Positions 6,831 to 15,814 of a stretch of DNA of 64,000 nt are shown here, piece by piece. Below the pieces are notes generated by a model that was given only the letters and a program-made list of their open reading frames with translations, was not told the DNA's origin and made no database searches. The number at the start of each line of letters is the position of its first letter. Position 1 is the stretch's first letter. This DNA is from a virus, in the IMG/VR virus record IMGVR_UViG_3300033388_004609, positions 1-64,000 of that record; one strand, 5' to 3'. Both the position numbers and the translations under genes were made by a program.

Positions 6831-9192
6831 CTTCGTATAATTTTTCTTTCATTAACTCATCAAGTACATACTCTCTCTCCGGATTAAACTCTTTATCACT
6901 CTCTATCCATCCTCTAATTGCTTCTTTCTCTGCTTTCATGTTATGATGTGCACTCGGGATAACATTATCTTTAAGGAAGTAATGTGACTTCTCTGATTCG
7001 AAAAATGTAAACCCTGTCAATATAATTTTCTTAAAATGTAACCATCTTGCTAACATTATAGCCATAATTCCTACACTTGGGAAAGCATTTATCTCTTCTG
7101 CTACTACAGTAAACATCTTTGCAAATTCATCCTCATCACTATAAGTAATAACATTCATTCCTCTTGCACGAAGATCATTTGCATTTTCATTCCAATATTT
7201 ATGCATTTGTTTTGCTGTAGTGTATTTTTGGTATAATGTATCACTTATTGGCAATATACCAAATATCGGATAAGTTACTTTCTTTTGAGGAATAATCTCA
7301 TGGAATAATGAAGATATATTTAAGTCGGTTCTTTTACCTATCTTCTCGTATCCCTTACCAACCTTAAAATTATTACATCTCATTATAAATGAAAGTGTAA
7401 TCTCTTTTGACAAATTGGTTTTGAATGGTCCATTACCAACAACTGTACATGCATCCATTTCACTAATCATAGGCTTAATTACATCCCTTACAGACCTTTT
7501 AATAACACTTCTATTAACATCTGTCTTAAACCTTCTCGATGCTTGGTTATGTACTATAACGGGATTAGAAGATACTATAAGATCATTATCGAATATCTTT
7601 ATGTAGTCTGCTGGTAATGGTATGTAATCTAAAGTTGAAAATTCACTCATTATCTTTTGGAAATTCTTAGCATCAGGTAAGCTATTTGAATTATTCTCAA
7701 CAATCCACCTGTCAATAAGTCTTTGTACTCTTATGTTATTTGCAAAATACATCGTACCAGTAAGCATCTCATTCCATTCTTTAATCATATAGAATGATAA
7801 ATCTCCACTTACATTATCAAAGAACACCGGTTTCTTTAATACCTCTGCATCTGCATCAAGCCATACAACCGGTTTATTATACTTATTCATCACACTTTTA
7901 ATAACATGTGGTTTCATCTGTGTATTCTTCTCCCATGATCCCTGTGGTTTATAACCAATAAGTTCATATTTTATACCATACTTATCTAATCCTTCTTTAA
8001 GTTTCTCTATCTCTTGTTCATATGGAGTATCTACTGTAAACATGGAAGCAACAACATATCCTGTATACTTACCTTTTACCTTACCCATCTTCTCATGCGT
8101 AAATTCAAGATTCTTTTGTGCCTGCTCCCTTACATTACCAGGTAATCCATTCTGTTTATAATTCAATACTTTTTTATTAGCTCTCTCTGCTTTTTCATAT
8201 TCTCCTGTATAAAAATAACATATCCCTAATTCAAAATCTGTCATGATATCATATTGTACTTTATGAACAAACAACAAATCATTCCCCGGATAAGGCATAC
8301 TTTTTATCTTCTCGAAATACAATTTAGCCTGGTTATACTTTTTTTGCTCCCTACATAATACTCCAAGTGAATATAAACATTCAAACCTATGTGGCCGAAA
8401 ATCATATCCATCCAAGTAAGCTAACTTTGCTTTATCATTCTCTTTCAGGTTAGCAAGCATTATCCCTATTTGATATTTAGAATAATACACCTCTTCGGGC
8501 CATCCACCTTTATTTACTCTTTCCTGATAAAACTTTATCGCCTGTTTGTAATTCTTCATATTAGCATATGTCTGTGCTAAATAAAAATAACTCCTTACCT
8601 CTGATGGATTTTCCAGTATATCCTTCTCAAGTAATTCCTTGTCCCTAACAAGCTTCTCATGACGTGTACCGCCATCAAAATGATGATTAATCCACAAGCT
8701 CCGTAATTCAATTGGTTGGTTTAAAACGTCTGATGTGATGTATTCATGTGTTACTCCTTTATAATACCAATCTTTATGTCCACTAACAAATAATGCCTGT
8801 GCAAAATCTAACCCACCTTCATATCTTAAATGGTACATGTCGGCAGTTAGTTTACTCTTATCAAAATCTTTATTCCAATGTATTGTAAAATCTGCATCTG
8901 CTAATAACAAATAATCTGCTTTACCTTTTGCTTTCCGTACAAGTTCTGTCCTGTTATGTCCAAAATTCACAAATTCACTTTTATATACTTCTCCTTTAAT
9001 ATCATTTAATTCTCTATCAATTATTTCAAGAGTATTATCTGTGCTACCCGTGTCGATTATTACATAATAGTCAATAATCTCCCTACAGGAGTCAATAAGT
9101 CTTTTAATGATTTTTCCTTCATTTTTAACTATCGCACAAAGGCAGATAGTCTTTTCTATTTTCTTTTCATTCTTCATAATATACATCTCCAT
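6799..9192 (-). CDS. Triple glycosyltransferase fusion (GT2 + TPR + nucleotide-sugar transferase + GT29-like)
   Basis: 797 residues holding three catalytic-looking modules. Residues 12-200 are a GT-A family 2 domain: CLCAIVKNEG start, DTGSTDNT at 47-54 and the metal-binding DAD at 99-101. Residues 200-350 are TPR-like helical repeats, a GT2-TPR pairing common in bacteria. Residues 376-550 form a second GT-A-like domain with VWLDADAEV (443-451), resembling Nucleotid_trans/GT77 proteins. Residues 583-760 look like a GT29 sialyltransferase-type domain: VVGNGPF (584-590), MRCNNF (604-609) and SVGIMAI (706-712) followed by ILTGF. Together these could build a short glycan. The gene lies just downstream of the collagen-like fibre and lectin-like gene, so these products or the host surface are likely acceptors (inference). 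The start may be Met6. Confidence 0.75.
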   Translation of the reverse strand: MEMYIMKNEKKIEKTICLCAIVKNEGKIIKRLIDSCREIIDYYVIIDTGSTDNTLEIIDRELNDIKGEVYKSEFVNFGHNRTELVRKAKGKADYLLLADADFTIHWNKDFDKSKLTADMYHLRYEGGLDFAQALFVSGHKDWYYKGVTHEYITSDVLNQPIELRSLWINHHFDGGTRHEKLVRDKELLEKDILENPSEVRSYFYLAQTYANMKNYKQAIKFYQERVNKGGWPEEVYYSKYQIGIMLANLKENDKAKLAYLDGYDFRPHRFECLYSLGVLCREQKKYNQAKLYFEKIKSMPYPGNDLLFVHKVQYDIMTDFELGICYFYTGEYEKAERANKKVLNYKQNGLPGNVREQAQKNLEFTHEKMGKVKGKYTGYVVASMFTVDTPYEQEIEKLKEGLDKYGIKYELIGYKPQGSWEKNTQMKPHVIKSVMNKYNKPVVWLDADAEVLKKPVFFDNVSGDLSFYMIKEWNEMLTGTMYFANNIRVQRLIDRWIVENNSNSLPDAKNFQKIMSEFSTLDYIPLPADYIKIFDNDLIVSSNPVIVHNQASRRFKTDVNRSVIKRSVRDVIKPMISEMDACTVVGNGPFKTNLSKEITLSFIMRCNNFKVGKGYEKIGKRTDLNISSLFHEIIPQKKVTYPIFGILPISDTLYQKYTTAKQMHKYWNENANDLRARGMNVITYSDEDEFAKMFTVVAEEINAFPSVGIMAIMLARWLHFKKIILTGFTFFESEKSHYFLKDNVIPSAHHNMKAEKEAIRGWIESDKEFNPEREYVLDELMKEKLYEDASIESVAVK

Positions 9193-9225
9193 GCTTTTAA
9201 GTTAATAATTTATTCTGTCATTATT

Positions 9226-9744
9226 TTAAGTTTTATAATCATCACATAATTTTGCTGCACTATCTGTATGTCCGGCTTGTGCTATAATTGCAGCAGTATT
9301 AGCCTTTCCTGTCCCAATTGCTGTACCCTGTGCTGCTGGCCCTATTTCTACATCATCTATATTGCTCCATATGTATTCGCTACTTTGATCATTTCGTGCT
9401 GCTTCATAATAAGTCGTACCACCATCAATATAGAAAATCAATCCTTTTTGTGGACCTGTATCTCTTAACGAATAAGCTCCTACTCCTGCAACAAATGAAC
9501 GACAAGCTCTTACCGAAGTAACATATAAAAAATATTTATAAAATATCGCTTGATTATCCAACGAAAATTGATGTCGCCAAACAACACTATTATTATATTC
9601 ACTTGAACTCCAATATTCGCCCCCACTAAAATTACCAACTTCATGTGCATAAAGATTAGTACGCATTGCTGCTAATTCATCTTTTGATGGTAAAAACCAA
9701 TCACTATTACACGTGTGATAAAATGTAGGCATGAAACGTTCCAT
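9226..9744 (-). CDS. Rearranged DUF1566 (Lcl, lectin-fold) protein
   Basis: 172 residues. Residues 15-85 hold the C-terminal half of a DUF1566/Lcl domain: DWFLPSKDEL, GGEYWSSSE and VRACRSF. Residues 92-172 hold what is normally the N-terminal half: DTGPQKGLIFYIDGG, EAARNDQSS, GTGKANT and HTDSAAKLCDDY. In the usual family order CDDY leads directly into the DWFLPSKDEL segment, so this protein appears circularly permuted. DUF1566 folds resemble C-type lectins and occur in phage receptor-binding proteins. The gene abuts the collagen-like fibre (its start coincides with that stop), which suggests a tip or adhesin. Confidence 0.65.
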   Translation of the reverse strand: MERFMPTFYHTCNSDWFLPSKDELAAMRTNLYAHEVGNFSGGEYWSSSEYNNSVVWRHQFSLDNQAIFYKYFLYVTSVRACRSFVAGVGAYSLRDTGPQKGLIFYIDGGTTYYEAARNDQSSEYIWSNIDDVEIGPAAQGTAIGTGKANTAAIIAQAGHTDSAAKLCDDYKT

Positions 9745-12653
9745 TATATCTTAAGTTTTACTAATTCTAATTTCATTGAAATTTTACCATATCTATCACC
9801 AGTAACTTTTAATTGTGGCCAAATTTCACCAGCAGAACCAGTCATATTCAATCTTATATCAGAATCACCAATAACCGGACTTCTAAATGTTACCGAACTA
9901 CCTCCATCAATAAACAATGCTCCTGTTGAATTAATGACACACCCTGCGTACAATTCTCTACAATAATCACCTGTGGTACCTGAATTTCCAGATTCCTGTA
10001 TCCATATAGAATTAATGTCAATAGCAAAACTAGTACCAGTAGGACAAGCAATCTTATTACTTGAATTATTCCCCGGATAAACATCATTATAATATCCTCC
10101 TGTTGTTCCACTTACATTACCATAACAATGTATAGTAGAATATTGAGCATCGCCTGTCTCACTAAATTTACCACTTGATCTTGCAAATTCACTATAATTT
10201 TCAGCTTTAGAATTTTCACCTCCTGCATTTGCATAATTATTACTTACTACATTACTCCTTCCTGACACAATACTAGAATTTCCATTCACATAATTACTGT
10301 AACCACCTACAATATTTTCGATAGAACCACCCGTTACAATATTATTATATCCTCCTACTAAATTATAATGAGATGCTTCACTAATTGTATTCTCTCTACC
10401 GCCAACAATATTATTATGTGAATAATCTATAATATTCGATTGACCACCTATAATATTCTGCGAACCAGAACCAGTAACGCTGCATGATTGTCCAAAAACA
10501 GCATTATATGCACCACCACTAATATAAGCATTTGATCCACCAATAATATTTCCTTCCGCATTTAACCCCGAACAATTACTCTTATTTCCAAAAACAAAAT
10601 TATATGATCCAACACCAGCAGTGGATTCATGACCAATTACGGTATTATATTCTCCCAAAGCTGTAGATCCCGCCCCTGTAATAACCATTGATCCTGTACC
10701 TGATGATTTCTTCCAATAATGTTCTTCTGCTCCACCAGTAGGTCCAGTAGGCCCTGTTACTGTCGAGTCGGCTCCTGTAGGTCCCGTAACTGTTGAGTCT
10801 GCCCCTGTAGGACCGGTATTGCCAGTAGGGCCAGTAACCATCGAATCAGCTCCTGTTGGACCTATTTCCCCCTGAATTCCCGTAGCACCAGTTGGACCAG
10901 TAGTATCTGAATCAGCTCCTGTAGGTCCTCGTTGTACGAATATATCCCAGTAAGTAGCTTCATTCACTCCTACTCCCGGCTCACTACCTGCAGTCGATGT
11001 ATGTGCTAATATACACACGTATCCATTACCGTTACTAAAAACACAGTCATTATATATATATGTTCCTGTTATCCATGTACCCGTCCAATTGTATGTCGCT
11101 CCAGATGATCCTGTAGGACCAGTTACAGTACTGTCTGCTCCAGTTACTCCTGTTGGTCCTATAGCTGCTTGCATAGCCATTACATGAATAGAACCTTCAT
11201 TTATTAATACTGTACCTGTATCAGTATTACTTCTCCTAAATACTCCTGTAAATCCATATGTTCCTGTTGCCAGTGCCATAGATTGATAATGAGCATATAA
11301 TGATTCGGGTTTATTATCTATATGATATTGTAAAAATTCAGGTCCTGTTACTCCATCTATGACCACCGCATATCCTCCTGTTGCTCCTGTAACACCTGTA
11401 CTCTGAACTGTAAGTGTCATTTCTGCATAAACAGGTACATTTGTATCAATTGTTATTGTACCTGTTAATCCGGGTATCTCTGTCCATACACCTGTCTGGC
11501 TCTCGATTGTAGAACTTAATTCCTGATATACATTTGGTACACTACCACCCGTTGCTGATGGTCCAACCGGCCCCAATGGTCCTGTCGGTCCAGGAGCATA
11601 TACCCCGCCGTAAAGATTCACCCACCATTCATTAAATGCACCTGATCCTGTATTACTTATTGAATTAACATTTAATAATCCACTATCAGAATCATAAGTT
11701 ACTACAGTTGCTTTAAATAATTGGCTATCTGAATGAGCAATAACAACATTCTGTCCTACTGAATAAGATCTTCCTGTACTAATAGACATACTCACATTAG
11801 TCGGGTGAGAGGAAGGGATTGTTTCTGTATCTGATGAAGTAGCAGCATATCGATCACCTAATCCATCCTCCCCATCTATCCCTGCTGTACCATCTGTCCC
11901 AGTAGATCCTGTTGGACCAGTAGGACCAGCTACTGTTGAATCAGCTCCTGTTGGGCCTCGTGCTCCAGTAGTTTCTGGAGGTCCAGTAGGTCCTGTTATA
12001 CCTGCTCCTGTAGGACCGGAAGGTCCGGTAGGCCCTGTAGATCCAGCAGCAGTTGAATCTGCACCAGTTGGACCTTTTTGTACAAACATATCCCAATATG
12101 TAGCCTCGTTTGCTCCTATTCCCGGTTCACTGCCTGCAGTTGATGTATGTGCTAATATACAAACATACCCATTACCATTGCTGAAAACACAATCGTTGTA
12201 TATATATGGTCCTGTAACCCATGGTCCAGTCCAATTATATGTTGCTCCAGACGATCCTGTAGGTCCGGTAATTGTGCTATCTGCTCCAGTAGGGCCTGTA
12301 ACTGATGAATCTGCCCCTGTTGGTCCTGTCGGTCCATCGAGCCCCTGTGATCCTGTTATCCCTCGCGATCCTGTTTCTCCTGTATCTCCCTTTGTACCTT
12401 GCAATCCGGTATTTCCTGTTGGTCCCTGACTACCTGTGATACCTGTTGGTCCAGTCGGCCCATCCACACCGGTTACTCCTACCCCAGTAGCACCAATACT
12501 TCCTGTTTCTCCTTTAGAACCTGTAACACCACTTAATGCTTTATCACCACCAAGATAGACAATATTCCCCTTCTCAGTCCTTGCAGCTTCGATATGTGTT
12601 GTACCACCTTCAATATCCGGTGATGATCCAAGAAATTTTGCTCCTGTGGCCAT
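9744..12653 (-). CDS. Thr-rich collagen-like tail fibre with lectin-like modules and YadA-like head repeats
   Basis: 969 residues. Several blocks of Gly-X-Y repeats, dominated by GPTGPTG and GPTGADS, run through about 42-135, 192-270, 505-520 and 575-650. Two near-identical inserted modules of about 56 residues (about 137-192 and 519-575, with NDCVFSNGNGYVCIL and EATYWD) look like small carbohydrate-binding domains. A central beta domain (about 370-500) is C1q/TNF-like in layout. Residues 658-840 carry left-handed beta repeats (N-x-I-x-G-G) of the YadA/Hep_Hag head type. Collagen repeats would trimerise the fibre. Thr in the Y position is the residue O-glycosylated in bacterial collagen-like proteins such as BclA. 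Probably the host-recognition fibre. Confidence 0.8.
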   Translation of the reverse strand: MATGAKFLGSSPDIEGGTTHIEAARTEKGNIVYLGGDKALSGVTGSKGETGSIGATGVGVTGVDGPTGPTGITGSQGPTGNTGLQGTKGDTGETGSRGITGSQGLDGPTGPTGADSSVTGPTGADSTITGPTGSSGATYNWTGPWVTGPYIYNDCVFSNGNGYVCILAHTSTAGSEPGIGANEATYWDMFVQKGPTGADSTAAGSTGPTGPSGPTGAGITGPTGPPETTGARGPTGADSTVAGPTGPTGSTGTDGTAGIDGEDGLGDRYAATSSDTETIPSSHPTNVSMSISTGRSYSVGQNVVIAHSDSQLFKATVVTYDSDSGLLNVNSISNTGSGAFNEWWVNLYGGVYAPGPTGPLGPVGPSATGGSVPNVYQELSSTIESQTGVWTEIPGLTGTITIDTNVPVYAEMTLTVQSTGVTGATGGYAVVIDGVTGPEFLQYHIDNKPESLYAHYQSMALATGTYGFTGVFRRSNTDTGTVLINEGSIHVMAMQAAIGPTGVTGADSTVTGPTGSSGATYNWTGTWITGTYIYNDCVFSNGNGYVCILAHTSTAGSEPGVGVNEATYWDIFVQRGPTGADSDTTGPTGATGIQGEIGPTGADSMVTGPTGNTGPTGADSTVTGPTGADSTVTGPTGPTGGAEEHYWKKSSGTGSMVITGAGSTALGEYNTVIGHESTAGVGSYNFVFGNKSNCSGLNAEGNIIGGSNAYISGGAYNAVFGQSCSVTGSGSQNIIGGQSNIIDYSHNNIVGGRENTISEASHYNLVGGYNNIVTGGSIENIVGGYSNYVNGNSSIVSGRSNVVSNNYANAGGENSKAENYSEFARSSGKFSETGDAQYSTIHCYGNVSGTTGGYYNDVYPGNNSSNKIACPTGTSFAIDINSIWIQESGNSGTTGDYCRELYAGCVINSTGALFIDGGSSVTFRSPVIGDSDIRLNMTGSAGEIWPQLKVTGDRYGKISMKLELVKLKI

Positions 12654-12688
12654 AATTAATATTCTTCAAACATTCTTCAAATATTCTT

Positions 12689-13450
12689 CTAAAACTCTAC
12701 TTCTACTTCTCTAAAGTCAAGTATTTGATTAATCTCAGCAATTATATTATCAAGTGCCGTTTCGTTTGCTGATGTTATAGCACTTTTTAATGATTGTAGT
12801 AATCCATTAGCAGTTATTGCATCTGCAAGATAAAGATCTCTTTCAGTACCACTAGTCATTCTTGCAATATTAGCAAACATTGTTTCTATTCCTGCTTCTG
12901 CATTACAATAAACATATGGATAAAAAGTACTCTTGTACATTACTGTACCGGTAGATGCTCCATCATCAGCAACCCAAGTAGCAGCAACATGGAAATTATT
13001 AGCATCAACTACCGTGGCATAATAATCAGCATTATAGTTTGTAGTCCCAGTAATAGAAGCATACATACCTGTGGTAAGACCGTGTCCTGTAGCATTAATT
13101 AATACTGCACCATCAACAGTTGCACCATAATCAGCATACGAAGCTATTGCAAAATCAACAGTTTTTAATGAATAAACAAAGTTATATAAACCATCTACAT
13201 AGGTCCCTGTTATATCATTGAAATCGAATGTACTTGTTACCGGTGAACTAATCTGTGATAACACATTATTATCAGTATATGTTGCAGAGGGAGTTATTAC
13301 ACGAACTATTGCTTCTGTAAGAGTAGATGAATCCAAGCCGGATACACCATCCCATTTATCTCCATCTCCTGTATCAACACCTGTCTTCTCTTCGATACGG
13401 AATACTTTGCATCGTTGTGCTACCGTTAAATCCAGATCTGGTGTAAACAT
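12689..13450 (-). CDS. Virion structural protein with beta-sandwich insert
   Basis: 253 residues. The central part (about 105-170: GHGLTTGMYASITG...VVDANNFHVAATW) has the pattern of the short beta domain often inserted in phage structural proteins; a related stretch (GDYVRFGV...LDSGTQFSV) is found in the next upstream gene. The C-terminal 60 residues are helical. It is positioned between the fibre and a 429-residue structural protein. A tail or fibre-attachment role is likely, but no family is recognised. Confidence 0.5.
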   Translation of the reverse strand: MFTPDLDLTVAQRCKVFRIEEKTGVDTGDGDKWDGVSGLDSSTLTEAIVRVITPSATYTDNNVLSQISSPVTSTFDFNDITGTYVDGLYNFVYSLKTVDFAIASYADYGATVDGAVLINATGHGLTTGMYASITGTTNYNADYYATVVDANNFHVAATWVADDGASTGTVMYKSTFYPYVYCNAEAGIETMFANIARMTSGTERDLYLADAITANGLLQSLKSAITSANETALDNIIAEINQILDFREVEVEF

Positions 13451-13508
13451 TATTTATTCTCCTTTCTTGTTTAAAAAAAGAGGGAAGAGGAAAAAATCCT
13501 CATTTCTC

Positions 13509-14798
13509 CTATCCGTTTGTCATCGTGGTATAAGCATCCAGAACATCACTTACAATATCCGGAGCTTCAGCGCCTGTAAATCCTGCTTTAAAAGCAAGTA
13601 TTAATTGCTTCTTGCGTCTTGGAGTGGCACCAACACCCTCAGTTGGATGATCACTATAATAAGTCATACTTATCTGATCATAATAACCGCTTGTTGCTGC
13701 ATCACTCTTATGTGCTGACCACATTGGATCTGCATTATAAGGATTACCAGCATTACCCAAAAGATCATATTCCAATTCGGCAATCTCTGCATAATAACCA
13801 TGACCAAGAGACATTTCCGTACTTGTTGCAGATACAGTATCTCCAAATCCATCATCCAATCCTACATCAAAAGATACTTTACTATACCTTTTCTTAGGCA
13901 TACTAAACGCTCTTGCAATACCGGTAAGCTTAAGACCGAAGTCTGCAGCATTAGCAGTTGCAGCTAACAATACCTGGCAATAACCACTACCGGTTGCATA
14001 CGCACCACTCGCGGCTTCAATGGGTCTGTCAACCGAAAACTGTGTACCTGAATCAAGTGATAACACTTTATATATACCATCAGTTAATACATTCTCAGTC
14101 GTGCTTGTAACACCAAACCTTACATAGTCTCCTACTGCCAATTCAGTACCGGTATTATACTGACTGTTCGTTCCAACAGTTACGGCTTTTTCTCCCTTAA
14201 CAATAGTACATGTATGATCAAAGTCATATGCTGTATCTACTGCTACACTATTAAGTAATTCAGACTTAATAGGTTGCACTGCTTGCCTGCGAAGAGTATT
14301 TGACAATATAAGAGCTAATCCATTAGCAATCTCTGCTTGTGTTGCAGCAGCATCAGATTTATAAGCACCATTAAGAATAATCTCTTGACCAAATCCTGTA
14401 AGATCTTGTTCTTTTAACAGTAACCTTATAACATATAAAGTACTGTTATTTACTTCAATGTCATTTGCAGAACCATTATAACCGATATATGAAATCTGTT
14501 CTGCAATAGCAGTATCAGTCTGACCTTTGTAATTCAGAATATTATCCTCTGGAATCAGATCACTCTCAATCAGTTTTGAACCACTACGTTGTATAATCTT
14601 ACAACCGTATTTTTTTACCAAGTCATCTGTTAAAACAGTTGTAGCACTTAGTACGATATTATGACTATTAACAACAGCCATTTCACCATCCGCCAAATAT
14701 GTATCGGTGGCTTCATAAATTGGACTATCGGCAGAAGTTGTAGGGCTTGCTCCGATATCTTTGCCAATCAATAATTGCATTACATCATTTTGTGTCAT
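13509..14798 (-). CDS. Virion structural protein (429 aa), tail/sheath-like position
   Basis: 429 residues, alternating beta strands and short helices, Ala/Thr-rich in the C-terminal half, with no signal peptide and no Cys pairs. It contains a small beta domain (about 195-260, VGTNSQYNTGTELAVGDY) like that in the following gene. It is preceded by an A/T-rich leader and followed at once by other structural genes. It is probably an abundant virion component such as a tail or collar protein. Not recognised by motif. Confidence 0.5.
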   Translation of the reverse strand: MTQNDVMQLLIGKDIGASPTTSADSPIYEATDTYLADGEMAVVNSHNIVLSATTVLTDDLVKKYGCKIIQRSGSKLIESDLIPEDNILNYKGQTDTAIAEQISYIGYNGSANDIEVNNSTLYVIRLLLKEQDLTGFGQEIILNGAYKSDAAATQAEIANGLALILSNTLRRQAVQPIKSELLNSVAVDTAYDFDHTCTIVKGEKAVTVGTNSQYNTGTELAVGDYVRFGVTSTTENVLTDGIYKVLSLDSGTQFSVDRPIEAASGAYATGSGYCQVLLAATANAADFGLKLTGIARAFSMPKKRYSKVSFDVGLDDGFGDTVSATSTEMSLGHGYYAEIAELEYDLLGNAGNPYNADPMWSAHKSDAATSGYYDQISMTYYSDHPTEGVGATPRRKKQLILAFKAGFTGAEAPDIVSDVLDAYTTMTNG

Positions 14799-14857
14799 TT
14801 TCTTAAAGTATTAAATTCAACAATAATAATTTTCTATCTTAAATATATTTAAAGGAA

Positions 14858-15097
14858 CTATTCAAAGTCCCATAAAAATCCTTTGTATTTAGTTTTGTTT
14901 TTCAAAGCACGTAAAAGATTTGGCCTATTCAATTCCAATTTCTTTACTGCATGATCAACAGACAAAAATGCATCAATCACTCCAAGGGATTCAGCATCCA
15001 GCTGAACAATTGGTGCAAGCTTTTCTTTTGTTTCTTTTGTTTCTTTAACAGGTTTTGCTTTTGCTAGCCTGCGTGCTCTTAAATATCTTTTACTCAT
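14858..15097 (-). CDS. Small basic protein with NUMOD1-like DNA-binding C-terminus
   Basis: 79 residues. A Lys/Arg-rich N-terminus (MSKRYLRARRLAKAK) precedes a C-terminal unit, FLSVDHAVKKLEL...NLLRALKNKTKYKGFLW. This matches the NUMOD1 pattern (a helix-turn-helix with an ending GFxW) seen in homing-endonuclease DNA-binding parts and in phage proteins. No nuclease domain is attached. It lies within the virion operon, so it may be a DNA-binding accessory or a remnant of a homing element. Confidence 0.5.
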   Translation of the reverse strand: MSKRYLRARRLAKAKPVKETKETKEKLAPIVQLDAESLGVIDAFLSVDHAVKKLELNRPNLLRALKNKTKYKGFLWDFE

Positions 15098-15100
15098 GGT

Positions 15101-15808
15101 TTAAGTGTTATTAGTTTGTAATTTTCCTTCCTGAGCTAATCTATATTTCAATGTCTCAATAGCAAGATCAACCGCTATTTTTACTATCTCATTATGTACG
15201 CTCTCATTCAACTCACAAGGAACATTAGTGATTATCACAATCTTCTGCGGTCGTTTAATATATCTTATATGATAGTTCGTAATCGTCGTATCACTATCAG
15301 AAATTAATTCATGCATTATTGTACCGGTACTATCACCCTGGTAATCCATCCGCCATATAACCTCTTTCCCGGGTTTCTTAAACGGATTATTAATATCCAT
15401 CAAGTAATTATCATGCTTTACCGGTTTAACCTTTGCCATCTTTGTTGCAGTTTCATCGTTACAATCCGTGTATTGCACCGTACAATCTTCTTTAAGAGAG
15501 TATAAAAAATCACTACTCATCTCTGCAAACACAGCATTATCATGTAATGCAGATGAACTAGTATCAAACTGCCCACCTGTATAATTAGCATCACATATTA
15601 ATTCGTTTAATTCTCTCCTTGTTTTCTCATTTGATTCAAAGAACCTTTTATCATCTGTTCTGTCTTTACTGTATCCCCCTTCAACTATTATTTCCTGTGC
15701 TCTATTTAAAAATGTCTGTATTTCATGTGATTGGAATCTTCCAAATCCATAATTATTAATTTGTCCATAAAGAACATCAAACTCATAATGCATTTCTATT
15801 CCAGTCAT
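15101..15808 (-). CDS. Connector/ring-like virion protein 3 of 3
   Basis: 235 residues. Its opening (MHYEFDVLYGQINNYGFGRFQSHEIQTFLNRAQEIIVEG) parallels the N-termini of the next two upstream genes: a helix, a short loop with E-I-x-x-F-L-N-x-A-Q, and a second helix. A later IRYIKRPQKIVI strand matches LGYIKKPTALIV and LTYLRRPYNFD in the other two. The C-terminal helix also aligns (HNEIVKIAVDLAIETLKYRL). These shared blocks indicate gene duplication. Position downstream of the capsid gene suggests head-tail connector rings, as in crAss-like phages (inference). Confidence 0.6.
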   Translation of the reverse strand: MTGIEMHYEFDVLYGQINNYGFGRFQSHEIQTFLNRAQEIIVEGGYSKDRTDDKRFFESNEKTRRELNELICDANYTGGQFDTSSSALHDNAVFAEMSSDFLYSLKEDCTVQYTDCNDETATKMAKVKPVKHDNYLMDINNPFKKPGKEVIWRMDYQGDSTGTIMHELISDSDTTITNYHIRYIKRPQKIVIITNVPCELNESVHNEIVKIAVDLAIETLKYRLAQEGKLQTNNT

Positions 15809-15814
15809 TTCTTC

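Noticed and set aside
9226-9744. Diversity-generating retroelement target.
   Set aside because: A lectin-fold protein is a typical target, but no reverse transcriptase or template repeat is visible in the window, and the lectin half is at the N-terminus rather than the C-terminus.
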